Assembly (NCBI RefSeq): GCF_943181435.1
Contig: NZ_OW969598.1
Span: forward strand, 124,001 to 188,000
Direction of reading: 5' to 3'
From: Neisseria sp. Marseille-Q6792
GTDB lineage: Bacteria; Pseudomonadota; Gammaproteobacteria; Burkholderiales; Neisseriaceae
Length of the DNA stretch: 64,000 nucleotides
Shown: positions 1 through 6,430 of the stretch, piece by piece
Numbering within the stretch: the stretch's first letter is position 1
Layout of the letters: each line of letters starts with the position of its first letter
The notes under the pieces: model-generated
What the model was told of the DNA's origin: nothing
The model's database searches: none
The model's input: the letters and a program-made list of their open reading frames with translations, nothing else
Made by a program: the position numbers and the translations under genes

Positions 1-119
1 TGCTGCTTCGCAAATGCCGACTTGTAGCCTTGATGGTGCGACACAGCCAAGCCCGTGCCGACAAGCGCGATGATGGCAATCGGTTGCCAGTTATTCGCCA
101 GCAGTTTCACGAGATTCAT
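1..119 (-). CDS. Phage lysis-region membrane protein, Rz/i-spanin-like (partial)
   Basis: The coding region starts at 119 and runs off the left edge of the window, so only the first 39 residues are seen. They begin MNLVKLLANNWQPIA and form one hydrophobic segment (about residues 13-26), as in an N-terminally anchored inner-membrane spanin. It overlaps the end of the upstream gene (91-327) by 29 bases, which is common in phage lysis blocks. Its place after the endolysin and a holin-like gene supports a lysis role, but function is inferred from position and a single membrane segment. Family membership cannot be decided from the fragment. Confidence 0.5.
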   Translation of the reverse strand, partial: MNLVKLLANNWQPIAIIALVGTGLAVSHHQGYKSAFAKQ

Positions 120-327
120 TCTCGACCTCCTGACGTTTCACGCTGACAAACGAGCGCGCCACCGCATAGCCGCCTACAATGCCCAAATACACCGCCCAAA
201 TCTCCGCCGACGGGTCGGGCAACATCACAAACTTAAACGTCCCCGCCGCGCAGGCAACGTTTGCCCACAGTTTCGAGTGCGACACATTGCCTGTCGCGGG
301 GTTTTTAAAAATATCCAAAATACGCAT
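91..327 (-). CDS. Small prophage membrane protein (DUF2644-like, holin candidate)
   Basis: A 78-residue protein with two likely membrane segments (about residues 22-36 and 44-62) and a charged C-terminus ending ESRETAGE. It lies two bases after the preceding small gene in the lysis block. The size, hydrophobic pattern and position two genes after the amidase fit a holin or holin accessory protein of a Mu-like phage. It resembles, from memory, the DUF2644 proteins of Neisseria and Haemophilus Mu-like prophages. Holin function is an inference. Confidence 0.6.
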   Translation of the reverse strand: MRILDIFKNPATGNVSHSKLWANVACAAGTFKFVMLPDPSAEIWAVYLGIVGGYAVARSFVSVKRQEVENESRETAGE

Positions 328-329
328 TG

Positions 330-494
330 CTATTCCACACTTTTGGTTTGCAGGTGCCGTTTCAGCATTTCCCGATAATTGGCCAGTTCGCCCTCCGCAA
401 ATTCAAACTCAGGCAAGTCCGCCTGTTCGCTTGCCTTGCGGCTTTTGCGCGACCATTGCTCAATCATCTTTTCGTAAAACTCAACCTGTCCCAT
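330..494 (-). CDS. Hypothetical prophage protein, 54 aa
   Basis: A short ORF reading MGQVEFYEKMIEQWSRKSRK at its start. It is hydrophilic, rich in Glu, Lys and Arg, and probably helical. It sits two bases downstream of the preceding gene's stop and two bases upstream of the following gene's start, so it is tightly packed in the lysis operon and probably translated by coupling. No motif was recognised. The packing is the main reason to believe it is real. Confidence 0.55.
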   Translation of the reverse strand: MGQVEFYEKMIEQWSRKSRKASEQADLPEFEFAEGELANYREMLKRHLQTKSVE

Positions 495-496
495 GA

Positions 497-670
497 TTAA
501 CGACGATTCTTGCGTTTGCGCGCCGCGCGTTTGGCTGCCGCCACACCCGACTTACCCGGGCGCATAGACGGATGTTGTTTCAAATAGCCAATATTGGCAG
601 GCTTAATCTCAAATTCAGGCATCTGCGGTTTCAAGACAGACAGAGCCAAAGCAATCAAAGACTTTTTCAT
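497..670 (-). CDS. Small basic prophage protein, 57 aa
   Basis: The start at 670 is chosen because its ATG overlaps the stop of the amidase gene (ATGA), giving MKKSLIALALSVLKPQMPEF. The first 13 residues are hydrophobic, and the tail is extremely basic (KRAARKRKNRR). The overlap suggests translational coupling with the endolysin. The basic C-terminus could bind nucleic acid or lie against the membrane. No family was recognised. Confidence 0.5.
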   Translation of the reverse strand: MKKSLIALALSVLKPQMPEFEIKPANIGYLKQHPSMRPGKSGVAAAKRAARKRKNRR

Positions 671-1212
671 ACCTTCGCCGCTCCCAATTCCATCGCAATC
701 GCGTCCGCAATCGCGCGGCAGATGCCCCATTTAGTCGTCTTAAACAAGGCCAAATCAGTGTCGTTGCTGATGAAAAAAGGCTCAAACACAATGCCGCCGG
801 CCTGCGCATAAGCCAGGCGCGAATGCTGGCCCGCATTGTCGGGTTTAAAGCCGTCTTCGCCGCGCAGTTTCCAGCCGGTTTTCTTGGCAACAGCTTTGCT
901 CAACACCTGACACCAGCGTTTGTTTTTAACGGTACTCAAGGCTTCGATGCCTGTCGCCGCTTTGCTGACGGCAGCGTTGGTGTGAAACTCAATCGCCACA
1001 TCCGAGCCGCGAATCAGCTTGACCGCATCGCGCAAGGGCATATTGCCTTTGCCTTCGCCGTCGGTGCGTACGGTCAGGCCGTAATCGTTACGCAGGATTG
1101 AAGCCACAATGTTGCGCATATCCTGCGCCAAATCCGCCTCACGGTCGCTTCCGTTGACCGCGCCTGGGTCGGTGTTACTGTGTCCGGCAGTCAGACAAAT
1201 AATTTTGCTCAT
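667..1212 (-). CDS. N-acetylmuramoyl-L-alanine amidase (phage endolysin, Amidase_3)
   Basis: A 181-residue zinc amidase that cleaves the bond between N-acetylmuramic acid and L-alanine in peptidoglycan. The visible Amidase_3 zinc ligands are His11 (TAGHSNTD), Glu25 (DREADLA) and His77 (EFHTNA), and the catalytic Glu lies in the FEPFFISN segment. The start at 1212 is preferred over one 11 codons upstream because GGAGG lies seven bases before it. There is no signal peptide, so export would need a holin. It opens the lysis block of the prophage, followed by overlapping small genes. Confidence 0.88.
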   Translation of the reverse strand: MSKIICLTAGHSNTDPGAVNGSDREADLAQDMRNIVASILRNDYGLTVRTDGEGKGNMPLRDAVKLIRGSDVAIEFHTNAAVSKAATGIEALSTVKNKRWCQVLSKAVAKKTGWKLRGEDGFKPDNAGQHSRLAYAQAGGIVFEPFFISNDTDLALFKTTKWGICRAIADAIAMELGAAKV

Positions 1213-1311
1213 TAAAGCCTCCCTCAAAATCAGATTAAAATGCACTTTCAGAGGCTTACATTTTCAAACGGCATGGCTTTTGCAGCGGGCGAAACAGTGT
1301 CAGTAGGCAAC

Positions 1312-1341
1312 AAAAAAGCCGCCTGTTGTTCAGACGGCCTT
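1312..1341 (-). terminator. DUS-containing hairpin terminator after the lipoprotein gene
   Basis: On the - strand GGCCGTCTG and CAGGCGGC arms around a short AACAA loop are followed by six T. This places a rho-independent terminator 15 bases beyond the lipoprotein gene and separates it from the amidase. The uptake sequence is AG-type (AGGCCGTCTGAA). Confidence 0.75.
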
Positions 1342-1355
1342 GGCATGATTCAACC

Positions 1356-1991
1356 TTATTTGATTTTCATCGGACAAGTAAATGTGTCAAAGGGTTCATC
1401 TCCGGTCAACACGGCTAAACAATCATTTATAGGCAGATTAATACCTTTACGGGCATAGACAGTTGCCTCAGCTTCAGGAGGATGTTTAATTTGCTCTTTA
1501 CAAGCGGCCATAGCGTTGTCGTAGTTTTGTTTATAATTGGCAACCATAGTGTTTTGGTTTTGTCTGGCGGTAAAGTAGTCATATGCAGCATTGGCGGCAT
1601 TGGTACACTGATACAATCCAGCCTTATCTTCCAAAAATGGCCCACCGAAAGTTTCATCGGCTGACTTGGCGACAGCGATAAAAGCCTCGTTAAATGTCTT
1701 GACCTCCGCCAAATTGCTACCGTTTAACACCATGCCGCGGCTCTCCTTTTCAGCTTGAGCAAGCAATGCCACCAATTTTTCCGCATGGTTTTTCAGTTCG
1801 CCGTGCCGGCGGATTTTGTCTAAATTATTCTCCCCTATAAAGTATTCTTCGTTTTTCAGGTGCTCCACGATTTTCACTTTCGGGTCAGGCTGAGTTTCTT
1901 GCTGTGCTGGGGCTGTCGGTTTGACTTCCTCTGATACTTGCCCACACGCTGCCAAACCCAACGCCAGCAGCACAAAATAAAACGTTTTCAT
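1356..1991 (-). CDS. Prophage-encoded lipoprotein, unknown function
   Basis: A 211-residue protein starting MKTFYFVLLALGLAACGQVS, with a clear lipobox (LAAC) predicting acylation at Cys17 by the lipoprotein pathway. The start is set by GGAG upstream of 1991. A Pro/Gln-rich linker is followed by a helical domain with four conserved-looking Cys (YQCTN, AACKEQ, NDCLAV, FTCPM), possibly two disulfides. It lies between the activator gene mor and the endolysin, and has its own terminator. Expression in a lysogen (lysogenic conversion, superinfection exclusion) is possible but only inferred. No family was recognised. Confidence 0.75.
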   Translation of the reverse strand: MKTFYFVLLALGLAACGQVSEEVKPTAPAQQETQPDPKVKIVEHLKNEEYFIGENNLDKIRRHGELKNHAEKLVALLAQAEKESRGMVLNGSNLAEVKTFNEAFIAVAKSADETFGGPFLEDKAGLYQCTNAANAAYDYFTARQNQNTMVANYKQNYDNAMAACKEQIKHPPEAEATVYARKGINLPINDCLAVLTGDEPFDTFTCPMKIK

Positions 1992-2037
1992 ATTTTTCTC
2001 CAAAATAAAATGCCATACATCTGCATGGCATCCCATT

Positions 2038-2481
2038 CTAAAACAAATTCTCCTGCTCCGCTTCCTTATCCGCCTGCTTTAAAATCCGCCACACATGGCG
2101 GTCGCTTAGGCGGTGTGCCAAGGCCAAATCGTTAACGGCCTCATAAGCAGGGGTACCGCCTGCCGTCTGTCGGTCAAACTGACTGCGGATTTTACGGTTA
2201 CGCAGCTCATACAAGGCCGTCTCGCAACGGGGTATAAACAGATTGCACGGAGCCATTGCCTCCACCAGCCGACCGGCTGCCTCACTGCCGATAATCTCCT
2301 CCAAGTATGCAACACGGGATTGACTGTTTTTCGTATAACCCTGCCGCAAAGGATAAGTCGTACCGCCCATCAGGCGCACCAGCTCCAGCGTTTCATTAAA
2401 CCCGATGACCGTAATCAACGCCTGTACACTATCAGGGAGCAGATGCTTGACCGCGCCAAAATCTGCCGTCTCATACATCAC
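2038..2481 (-). CDS. mor: Mor-family middle-operon transcription activator
   Basis: A 147-residue protein matching the Mor/C activator family of phage Mu. The N-terminal part is the dimerisation domain, and the C-terminal helix-turn-helix is visible in ALAHRLSDRHVWRILKQAD. In Mu, Mor activates the middle promoter that drives expression of C and the late genes. Its start overlaps the end of the gemA-like gene by four bases (ATGA), the same gemA-mor order as in Mu. Identification rests on family resemblance and synteny. Confidence 0.85.
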   Translation of the reverse strand: MMYETADFGAVKHLLPDSVQALITVIGFNETLELVRLMGGTTYPLRQGYTKNSQSRVAYLEEIIGSEAAGRLVEAMAPCNLFIPRCETALYELRNRKIRSQFDRQTAGGTPAYEAVNDLALAHRLSDRHVWRILKQADKEAEQENLF

Positions 2482-2879
2482 ATAGCCCCTTTCTTACGGC
2501 GGTTCGCAGCAATCTGCAACGCCGCCACCAGCTTGTGCATATTGCCGTCAGACAACCATTCCACACGGTCAACCCTAAACATCTTTTTCGCCGTACCATG
2601 CGCATAATTCCAAGACCAGCCGTTATCCAGCAGCAGGGCTTCGATTTTGCGCATCATCGGGTCGGCGGAAGAGCGGCGGTTCGGCCGTCGGCCTGCCGTT
2701 TTTTTCGGCGCAAACCCATGTTGGCGCAAATCCTCGACCACGCGCTCCAGCTCAGGGATACTGCACTCCGTACACGATCGCTTACCCGTCACACGCTCCA
2801 ACACCGCGCGATACGTCGCATCATCCAAACCCAGCTCCTTTTGAGCAATCTTAATTTTCGCAATCAACGCCCGGCGCAT
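2478..2879 (-). CDS. gemA: GemA / gp16-like regulatory protein (DUF1018)
   Basis: A 133-residue protein resembling Mu gp16/GemA (DUF1018). Diagnostic stretches are the N-terminal IKIAQKELGLDDATYRAVLE and the central LLLDNGWSWNYAHGTAKKMF. In Mu, GemA modulates host gene expression and DNA topology. It sits immediately upstream of mor with a four-base overlap. The AT-rich stretch upstream (about 2880-2960) with repeated TATA-like motifs probably holds its promoter, but no clear -35/-10 pair could be chosen. Confidence 0.85.
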   Translation of the reverse strand: MRRALIAKIKIAQKELGLDDATYRAVLERVTGKRSCTECSIPELERVVEDLRQHGFAPKKTAGRRPNRRSSADPMMRKIEALLLDNGWSWNYAHGTAKKMFRVDRVEWLSDGNMHKLVAALQIAANRRKKGAM

Positions 2880-2980
2880 TATTTCTCTAATACAACATAT
2901 AGTATAAATTAGCGCATATTATACCAATAAAATACAATATATAGTATTAAGTCGATGTTTTTTGCGAAACTGATAGGCAC

Positions 2981-3011
2981 AAAAAAGGCCGTCTGAATAA
3001 TTCAGACAGCC
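2981..3011 (-). terminator. DUS hairpin terminator after the YdcA-like gene
   Basis: On the - strand GGCTGTCTGAA and TTCAGACGGCC form a stem with a TTA loop, followed by six T. It lies 19 bases past the stop of the small secreted-protein gene and insulates it from gemA. Confidence 0.75.
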
Positions 3012-3029
3012 AAAATTTCAACACCTTAA

Positions 3030-3209
3030 TTAACGGCCACAAATACGTTTTGATTTACTAATACTGCCGTCTTGGCATACAAACTTATCCCCCGCACAAT
3101 GCGACACACCGCCTTTTTTACCCGAACAAGGCTGACGGCCCTTAGCTTGTACAGTTAAAGGCATCGACACCAAAGCCAAAGTTACGCAGGCAATTAATAG
3201 TTTCTTCAT
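3030..3209 (-). CDS. YdcA-like small secreted cysteine-rich protein, 59 aa
   Basis: A small gene with a GAGG ribosome-binding site ahead of ATG at 3209. It begins [20 protein letters not shown], a signal peptide with a likely cleavage after VQA, leaving about 37 mature residues. These contain four Cys in the pattern [25 protein letters not shown], suggesting two disulfides in the periplasm. From memory it resembles E. coli YdcA, which is uncharacterised. With its own promoter region and terminator it looks like a self-contained cargo gene (moron) in the prophage. Confidence 0.75.
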   Translation of the reverse strand: MKKLLIACVTLALVSMPLTVQAKGRQPCSGKKGGVSHCAGDKFVCQDGSISKSKRICGR

Positions 3210-3270
3210 GATTTATCCTCATATGATATAGTCAAAATGTTGTTTGATTATACGCAATATGACTACAAAC

Positions 3271-3319
3271 AAAAAGGCCGTCTGAAACAGGTTTTAAACC
3301 CCATTTCAGACGGCTTTTT
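3271..3319. terminator. Hairpin of paired uptake sequences with T/A tracts on both sides
   Basis: GGCCGTCTGAAA and TTTCAGACGGC arms flank a 16-base loop, with A5 before and T5 after, so it could terminate on either strand. It is nearly identical, loop included, to the hairpin at 4567-4616. The two copies bracket the + strand antirepressor cassette. Confidence 0.65.
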
Positions 3320-3394
3320 GTTGTAATACATCTTGATTAAAATGGTTTTTAGTATTACCATAATCGTGTTTTAAAACCTATTTAAAGGAAGATT

Positions 3395-3595
3395 ATGGAC
3401 TCGATTAAAAAGGCTCAAGAAAAATACGCACTCAAGCGAGTAGTAAAAACAGTATCGTTCAATTCTGAAAAAGAACTTGATTTAATTAAATTTTCTGAAA
3501 ATTTAGATTTTTCAAACTGGGTAAAATCGAAAATTAGAGGAGATATGGAATCGGAAAAATTCAAAAAGAAAGCAAAAAAGAATATTGACAAATAG
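3395..3595 (+). CDS. Hypothetical small prophage protein, 66 aa
   Basis: A lysine-rich, AT-rich gene preceded by AAAGGAAG six bases from ATG. The short strand VVKTVSFNSEKELDLI followed by two amphipathic helices (NLDFSNWVKSKIRGDM) is compatible with a ribbon-helix-helix DNA-binding protein, but this is a weak call. An ATTACCATAAT repeat occurs before (3354-3364) and after (3597-3607) the gene and might be an operator. It is the first gene of the + strand cassette with the antirepressor. Confidence 0.6.
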   Translation: MDSIKKAQEKYALKRVVKTVSFNSEKELDLIKFSENLDFSNWVKSKIRGDMESEKFKKKAKKNIDK

Positions 3596-3612
3596 AATTA
3601 CCATAATTTAAA

Positions 3613-3707
3613 ATTTCCATATCTTGTGCAACACAAGATATGGAAATCCCCGATAAGTGACAGCTTATCGGGGATAGTGGAAAAGCAACGTTAGAGCGTT
3701 CTTTTCC
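3613..3707 (+). promoter_or_regulatory. Cluster of three consecutive hairpins upstream of the antirepressor
   Basis: Stem 1 is a perfect 16-bp inverted repeat (3613-3628 with 3632-3647, loop CAA). Stem 2 pairs TCCCCGATAAG (3647-3657) with CTTATCGGGGA (3664-3674). Stem 3 is an imperfect GGAAAAG/CTTTTCC hairpin (3679-3707). No T tract follows stems 1 and 2. Antirepressor genes of phages P1 and P22 are controlled by small antisense RNAs (c4, sar), so a structured regulatory RNA is a reasonable inference. It could instead be a leader that hides the antirepressor start. Confidence 0.5.
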
Positions 3708-3726
3708 TTGTCATCTCAACCTTGAA

Positions 3727-4335
3727 ATGAAAGATAATTTTACCATGAATACCCAACTCATCCCAACTGTTTCAGGTCAATTGGACAATCAAACACAAGC
3801 ACTGGTTGATGCTCATGACCTGCATAAGTTCTTAGGTGTGGAAACACCATTTTCTAAATGGATTCAGCGTCGCATTGAAGAATACGGATTTACACAAGCC
3901 CTTGATTTTATCGGCGTGGACAAAATTGTCCGCACCGAAGCAGGTTTCTTTGGACAGCGTGATAAAACTGTTCAGGGGTATTATTTATCCCTCGACATGG
4001 CAAAAGAGCTGTGCATGGTTGAACGCAACGACAAAGGACGCCAAGCCCGCCGATATTTTATCGAAATGGAGAAACAGGCAAAAGCCTTGCCTGATGCCGT
4101 GCTATACCGCATCGATGCATTGGAAGACGCCTATTTCCAAGCCGCGCCCGAAATGCTCGCGCTGCTGCGCTACCGCAGTATGGGCTTGAACCTGACCGAA
4201 ATAGGCAAACTCTTGGACATGAACCCCGGCGCGGTTTCCTACCGTCTCAAAAAACTCAACGATTTGGGTTTCTTGGAATATGTCCCCAAGCCCAAAATGG
4301 TGATGCAACAACAGTCTTTGGGATTGGAGGGTTAA
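3727..4335 (+). CDS. AntA/AntB-type antirepressor with C-terminal helix-turn-helix
   Basis: A 202-residue protein (196 if the ATG at 3745, giving MNTQLIPTVSG, is used; neither start has a strong Shine-Dalgarno). Residues about 27-110 match the AntA/AntB antirepressor domain: LVDAHDLHKFLGVETPFSKW, then the YYLSLDMAKELCMVERNDKG block with ARRYFIEME. Residues about 150-185 form a winged helix-turn-helix (LNLTEIGKLLDMNPGAVSYR). Antirepressors bind and inactivate phage repressors, promoting induction. This is unexpected in a Mu-like phage and lies on the strand opposite to the early operon. Confidence 0.82.
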   Translation: MKDNFTMNTQLIPTVSGQLDNQTQALVDAHDLHKFLGVETPFSKWIQRRIEEYGFTQALDFIGVDKIVRTEAGFFGQRDKTVQGYYLSLDMAKELCMVERNDKGRQARRYFIEMEKQAKALPDAVLYRIDALEDAYFQAAPEMLALLRYRSMGLNLTEIGKLLDMNPGAVSYRLKKLNDLGFLEYVPKPKMVMQQQSLGLEG

Positions 4336-4338
4336 GCC

Positions 4339-4554
4339 ATGAATACCACCTATACCCTGACTTTCGACCAAGACAGTCTCAAAGCCCTGAATCTACTGGT
4401 GTTCACGCTCAACCATCTGAAAGTTTTGGATATGGACATAGAAGGAATCGAAGACGGTTTGTCTGCCGTGATTGAAACCGCCTCCGAGAAAGCCGACAAG
4501 CTGTCCGCCGCTTTCTACAACGCCGTGTACGAGCAGGAAGAGAAAGCAGCCTGA
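4339..4554 (+). CDS. Hypothetical prophage protein, 71 aa
   Basis: It starts three bases after the antirepressor stop with a strong GGAGG ribosome-binding site, so the two are co-transcribed. The protein is acidic and helical (DMDIEGIEDGLSAVIETASE) with no recognised motif. Position suggests an accessory of the antirepressor cassette. A terminator follows at once. Confidence 0.65.
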   Translation: MNTTYTLTFDQDSLKALNLLVFTLNHLKVLDMDIEGIEDGLSAVIETASEKADKLSAAFYNAVYEQEEKAA

Positions 4555-4566
4555 ATCTAGGGTATG

Positions 4567-4616
4567 AAAAAAGGCCGTCTGAAACAGGTTTTAAACCCCG
4601 TTTCAGACGGCCTTTA
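4567..4616. terminator. Bidirectional DUS terminator between convergent genes
   Basis: AGGCCGTCTGAA and TTCAGACGGCCT pair across a loop containing CAGGTTTTAAACCCC, with A-rich and T-rich flanks. It lies between the + gene ending at 4554 and the - gene ending at 4630, so it can serve both. It is a near copy of 3271-3319. Confidence 0.8.
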
Positions 4617-4629
4617 ATCATTCCCTATT

Positions 4630-5103
4630 TTATTCTTTCGTCTGGCCACGTCCGGCAATAAAAGCCAAAACTACAGTAGCAAGAGAAGCTCCCATCAACA
4701 ACGCGCCTGCTGTAGGCGAACCGCTGTAAATCAAATAAACGGAAATAGAGGCAAAAACAATAATTGACCAACAGGCGAACCATTGCCCGCGTTTTTTGAT
4801 ATTTTGCTCTTGTTTCAGATACTCAAACCGTTCTTCCTGATCCTTTGTTTCAAATTGTAAGCGCGCAGACTGCTCTTTTTCTGCCATTTGCATAATCCGC
4901 TCTGCACCATTCGGGATAATGTTATTGTAACTTACCATGTCTTCAGGGGCAGGCAAAGGCCCCTGATGATGACGGGCAATAATCTGTTGAATTAAGCGTG
5001 GGCGGTTTTCTATTTTTTCTAAGAGCTCTTGCTCTTCTTGTGCTGGAAAAGCCAAACCGCCCGTATCTGTCGAGCGGTTTTTTAATTCACCTTCATTGTT
5101 CAT
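4630..5103 (-). CDS. DUF2335 predicted membrane protein
   Basis: A 157-residue protein with the DUF2335 hallmark NIIPNGAERIMQMAEKEQ after an MVSY leader (about residues 56-77), then a charged coiled region and two C-terminal membrane helices (about residues 108-128 and 131-150). The short Gly/Arg tail ends RGQTKE. DUF2335 proteins are common in phages and of unknown function. Its start overlaps the stop of the upstream small gene (ATGA), so the two form a - strand pair converging on the antirepressor cassette. Confidence 0.75.
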   Translation of the reverse strand: MNNEGELKNRSTDTGGLAFPAQEEQELLEKIENRPRLIQQIIARHHQGPLPAPEDMVSYNNIIPNGAERIMQMAEKEQSARLQFETKDQEERFEYLKQEQNIKKRGQWFACWSIIVFASISVYLIYSGSPTAGALLMGASLATVVLAFIAGRGQTKE

Positions 5104-5291
5104 TGTGTCGCACTTACCTTTTTGACTGCTTTTCTAAAATCGCTACCTATACTCAACCAATCGTTTGCTAATGCTTGACGGTCATTCTTTTGCTTGTTTT
5201 TGACTGGAACATCAGTAGATGCCGCAATCAGGTCGAAAGACGAAATGAATCCGGCCAGCAGTGCTTTTCCTGGTCTAGTAATTTTCATCAT
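5100..5291 (-). CDS. Hypothetical prophage protein, 63 aa
   Basis: The start at 5291 is chosen because GAAGGAAAG precedes it (an alternative ATG is one codon further in). The sequence MMKITRPGKALLAGFISSFD has a short hydrophobic part and then a Lys/Gln-rich region. It is translationally coupled to the DUF2335 gene. No family was recognised. Confidence 0.5.
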   Translation of the reverse strand: MMKITRPGKALLAGFISSFDLIAASTDVPVKNKQKNDRQALANDWLSIGSDFRKAVKKVSATQ

Positions 5292-5482
5292 CTTTCCTTC
5301 TATCACTTGTTAATAACGAAGTTAATCTTCTTATAATTCTAATACATTCATTCAAATAAAGCGAACACTAGCGAACTCTAACGGACTGGATTTAATTACT
5401 ATCTCACATTATAAAAAACAAGATATTGTATTTTATATTAGAAATATTGGAAAATATTGGCATATATAGATTATTGTAAAAG

Positions 5483-5548
5483 TTTAACAGAAGATTTAAA
5501 CAGCTTGTTACAACTGTTATTACAACTGTTGTTAAATCTCCTGTTAAA
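5483..5548 (-). repeat. Long imperfect palindrome downstream of gam
   Basis: TTTAACAGAAGATTTAA (5483-5499) pairs with TTAAATCTCCTGTTAAA (5532-5548) with a single mismatch, and partial pairing continues inward through TACAACTGTT repeats. It begins 15 bases past the gam stop. It may terminate the early transcript, or be a protein-binding site; it lacks a clean T tract. Confidence 0.55.
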
Positions 5549-5563
5549 GATTTTAAAATACTT

Positions 5564-6085
5564 CTACGCCAACTCCTGCTCCGTCGGCTCAATTACAAAA
5601 TCCTCCACGCCGCTCACAATCTTAATTCCCGGAACTTGGCCGTCTGAAAAACGCTCTTTTTGATTCAGGATGGCGTCTTTGTCGATTTCCTTTTTAGTGC
5701 GGACAAACTCGGCAAAGGCGGATTTCTCGGAGAGCCACGCCAAGACGGCGGCCACGCCCGTTACCTTGACGGATGGCGGACGGATGCGCCATTTAATCAG
5801 GCCGGTAGTAAAGTCCACGGTTTTGGTTTTACCGTTTTCCGTCAGCTCGTCCTTATGTGCCTCGCAGTATGCGGCCACACGTTCGGTCAGGCTCATGATT
5901 TCGGCACACATCGGCGCGGCTTGGGCGGCATATTCTTCTTCGATGGCCGCTTTTTTGTCTCCGGCTTCGGTTTCCAGGCGTTTGACTTCGCGCTGCAAGT
6001 CGCCGATTTGACGGATAAACGCAGTGACTTCCGCTTTGTCTTGTGCCGCTTCGATAGCGGGTTGTTTGATTCGGGTTTTAGCCAT
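5564..6085 (-). CDS. gam: Mu Gam-like host-nuclease inhibitor
   Basis: A 173-residue protein matching the Mu Gam family: an N-terminal coiled coil (about residues 20-80), then GLIKWRIRPPSVKVTG and the C-terminal FVRTKKEIDKDAILNQ and VPGIKIVSGVEDFVIEP motifs. Gam binds linear double-stranded DNA ends, is related to Ku, and protects phage DNA from exonucleases during transposition. Its position downstream of the A and B transposition genes agrees with Mu. Confidence 0.9.
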   Translation of the reverse strand: MAKTRIKQPAIEAAQDKAEVTAFIRQIGDLQREVKRLETEAGDKKAAIEEEYAAQAAPMCAEIMSLTERVAAYCEAHKDELTENGKTKTVDFTTGLIKWRIRPPSVKVTGVAAVLAWLSEKSAFAEFVRTKKEIDKDAILNQKERFSDGQVPGIKIVSGVEDFVIEPTEQELA

Positions 6086-6108
6086 TTTCTTTTCCTTTCA
6101 GGTTGGGT

Positions 6109-6162
6109 TTAACATTTCGGCAGCAGCACCAACACCGCCAATCCGACAACAAACCAAATCAT
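6109..6162 (-). CDS. Possible 17-residue membrane peptide
   Basis: A tiny ORF with a strong GGAGGAG site, reading MIWFVVGLAVLVLLPKC. It is almost wholly hydrophobic and its ATG overlaps the previous stop (ATGA). The ribosome-binding site and coupling favour translation, but the small size makes the call tentative. Confidence 0.35.
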   Translation of the reverse strand: MIWFVVGLAVLVLLPKC

Positions 6163-6314
6163 TTTTTCTCCTCCTTCTTCTCGGCAGGCCGTCTGAAACG
6201 CACCTGATATTCCTCAATTTCACGCTCCCGGCTTTTTTGCGCCATTCGCGCCATCGCACGCCTGCGGTGTTGTCCCCAAGCCTGCCAATCCGTATTACGT
6301 CGTCCGAAACTCAT
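6159..6314 (-). CDS. Small arginine-rich prophage protein, 51 aa
   Basis: It begins MSFGRRNTDWQAWGQHRRRA and ends in a Lys/Glu-rich tail. The ATG overlaps the stop of the 39-residue ORF upstream (ATGA), and its own stop overlaps the next start. An AG-type uptake sequence lies inside the coding region (VRFRRP). Coupled spacing is the evidence for it; no family was recognised. Confidence 0.5.
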   Translation of the reverse strand: MSFGRRNTDWQAWGQHRRRAMARMAQKSREREIEEYQVRFRRPAEKKEEKK

Positions 6315-6430
6315 TTCACACATCCTTTCATAATCGCCTTATCGCCATATTTCGCGCGGATTTCCTTGACCGCCCGATCCAAAGCCTCTTTTTTCGCCGC
6401 AGGGTTCAATAAAATTGGCTTATCACTCAT
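6311..6430 (-). CDS. Small prophage protein, 39 aa
   Basis: MSDKPILLNPAAKKEALDRA starts from an ATG that overlaps the end of the preceding gene, with AGGGATT upstream. It is a short charged helix. It is part of a chain of four overlapping small ORFs between mu B and gam, where Mu also carries several small semi-essential early genes. Confidence 0.45.
   Translation of the reverse strand: MSDKPILLNPAAKKEALDRAVKEIRAKYGDKAIMKGCVK

Noticed and set aside
5404..5592. 62-codon - strand frame downstream of gam
   Set aside because: It crosses the end of gam and the long palindrome, with no ribosome-binding site and low-complexity Leu/Asn sequence.
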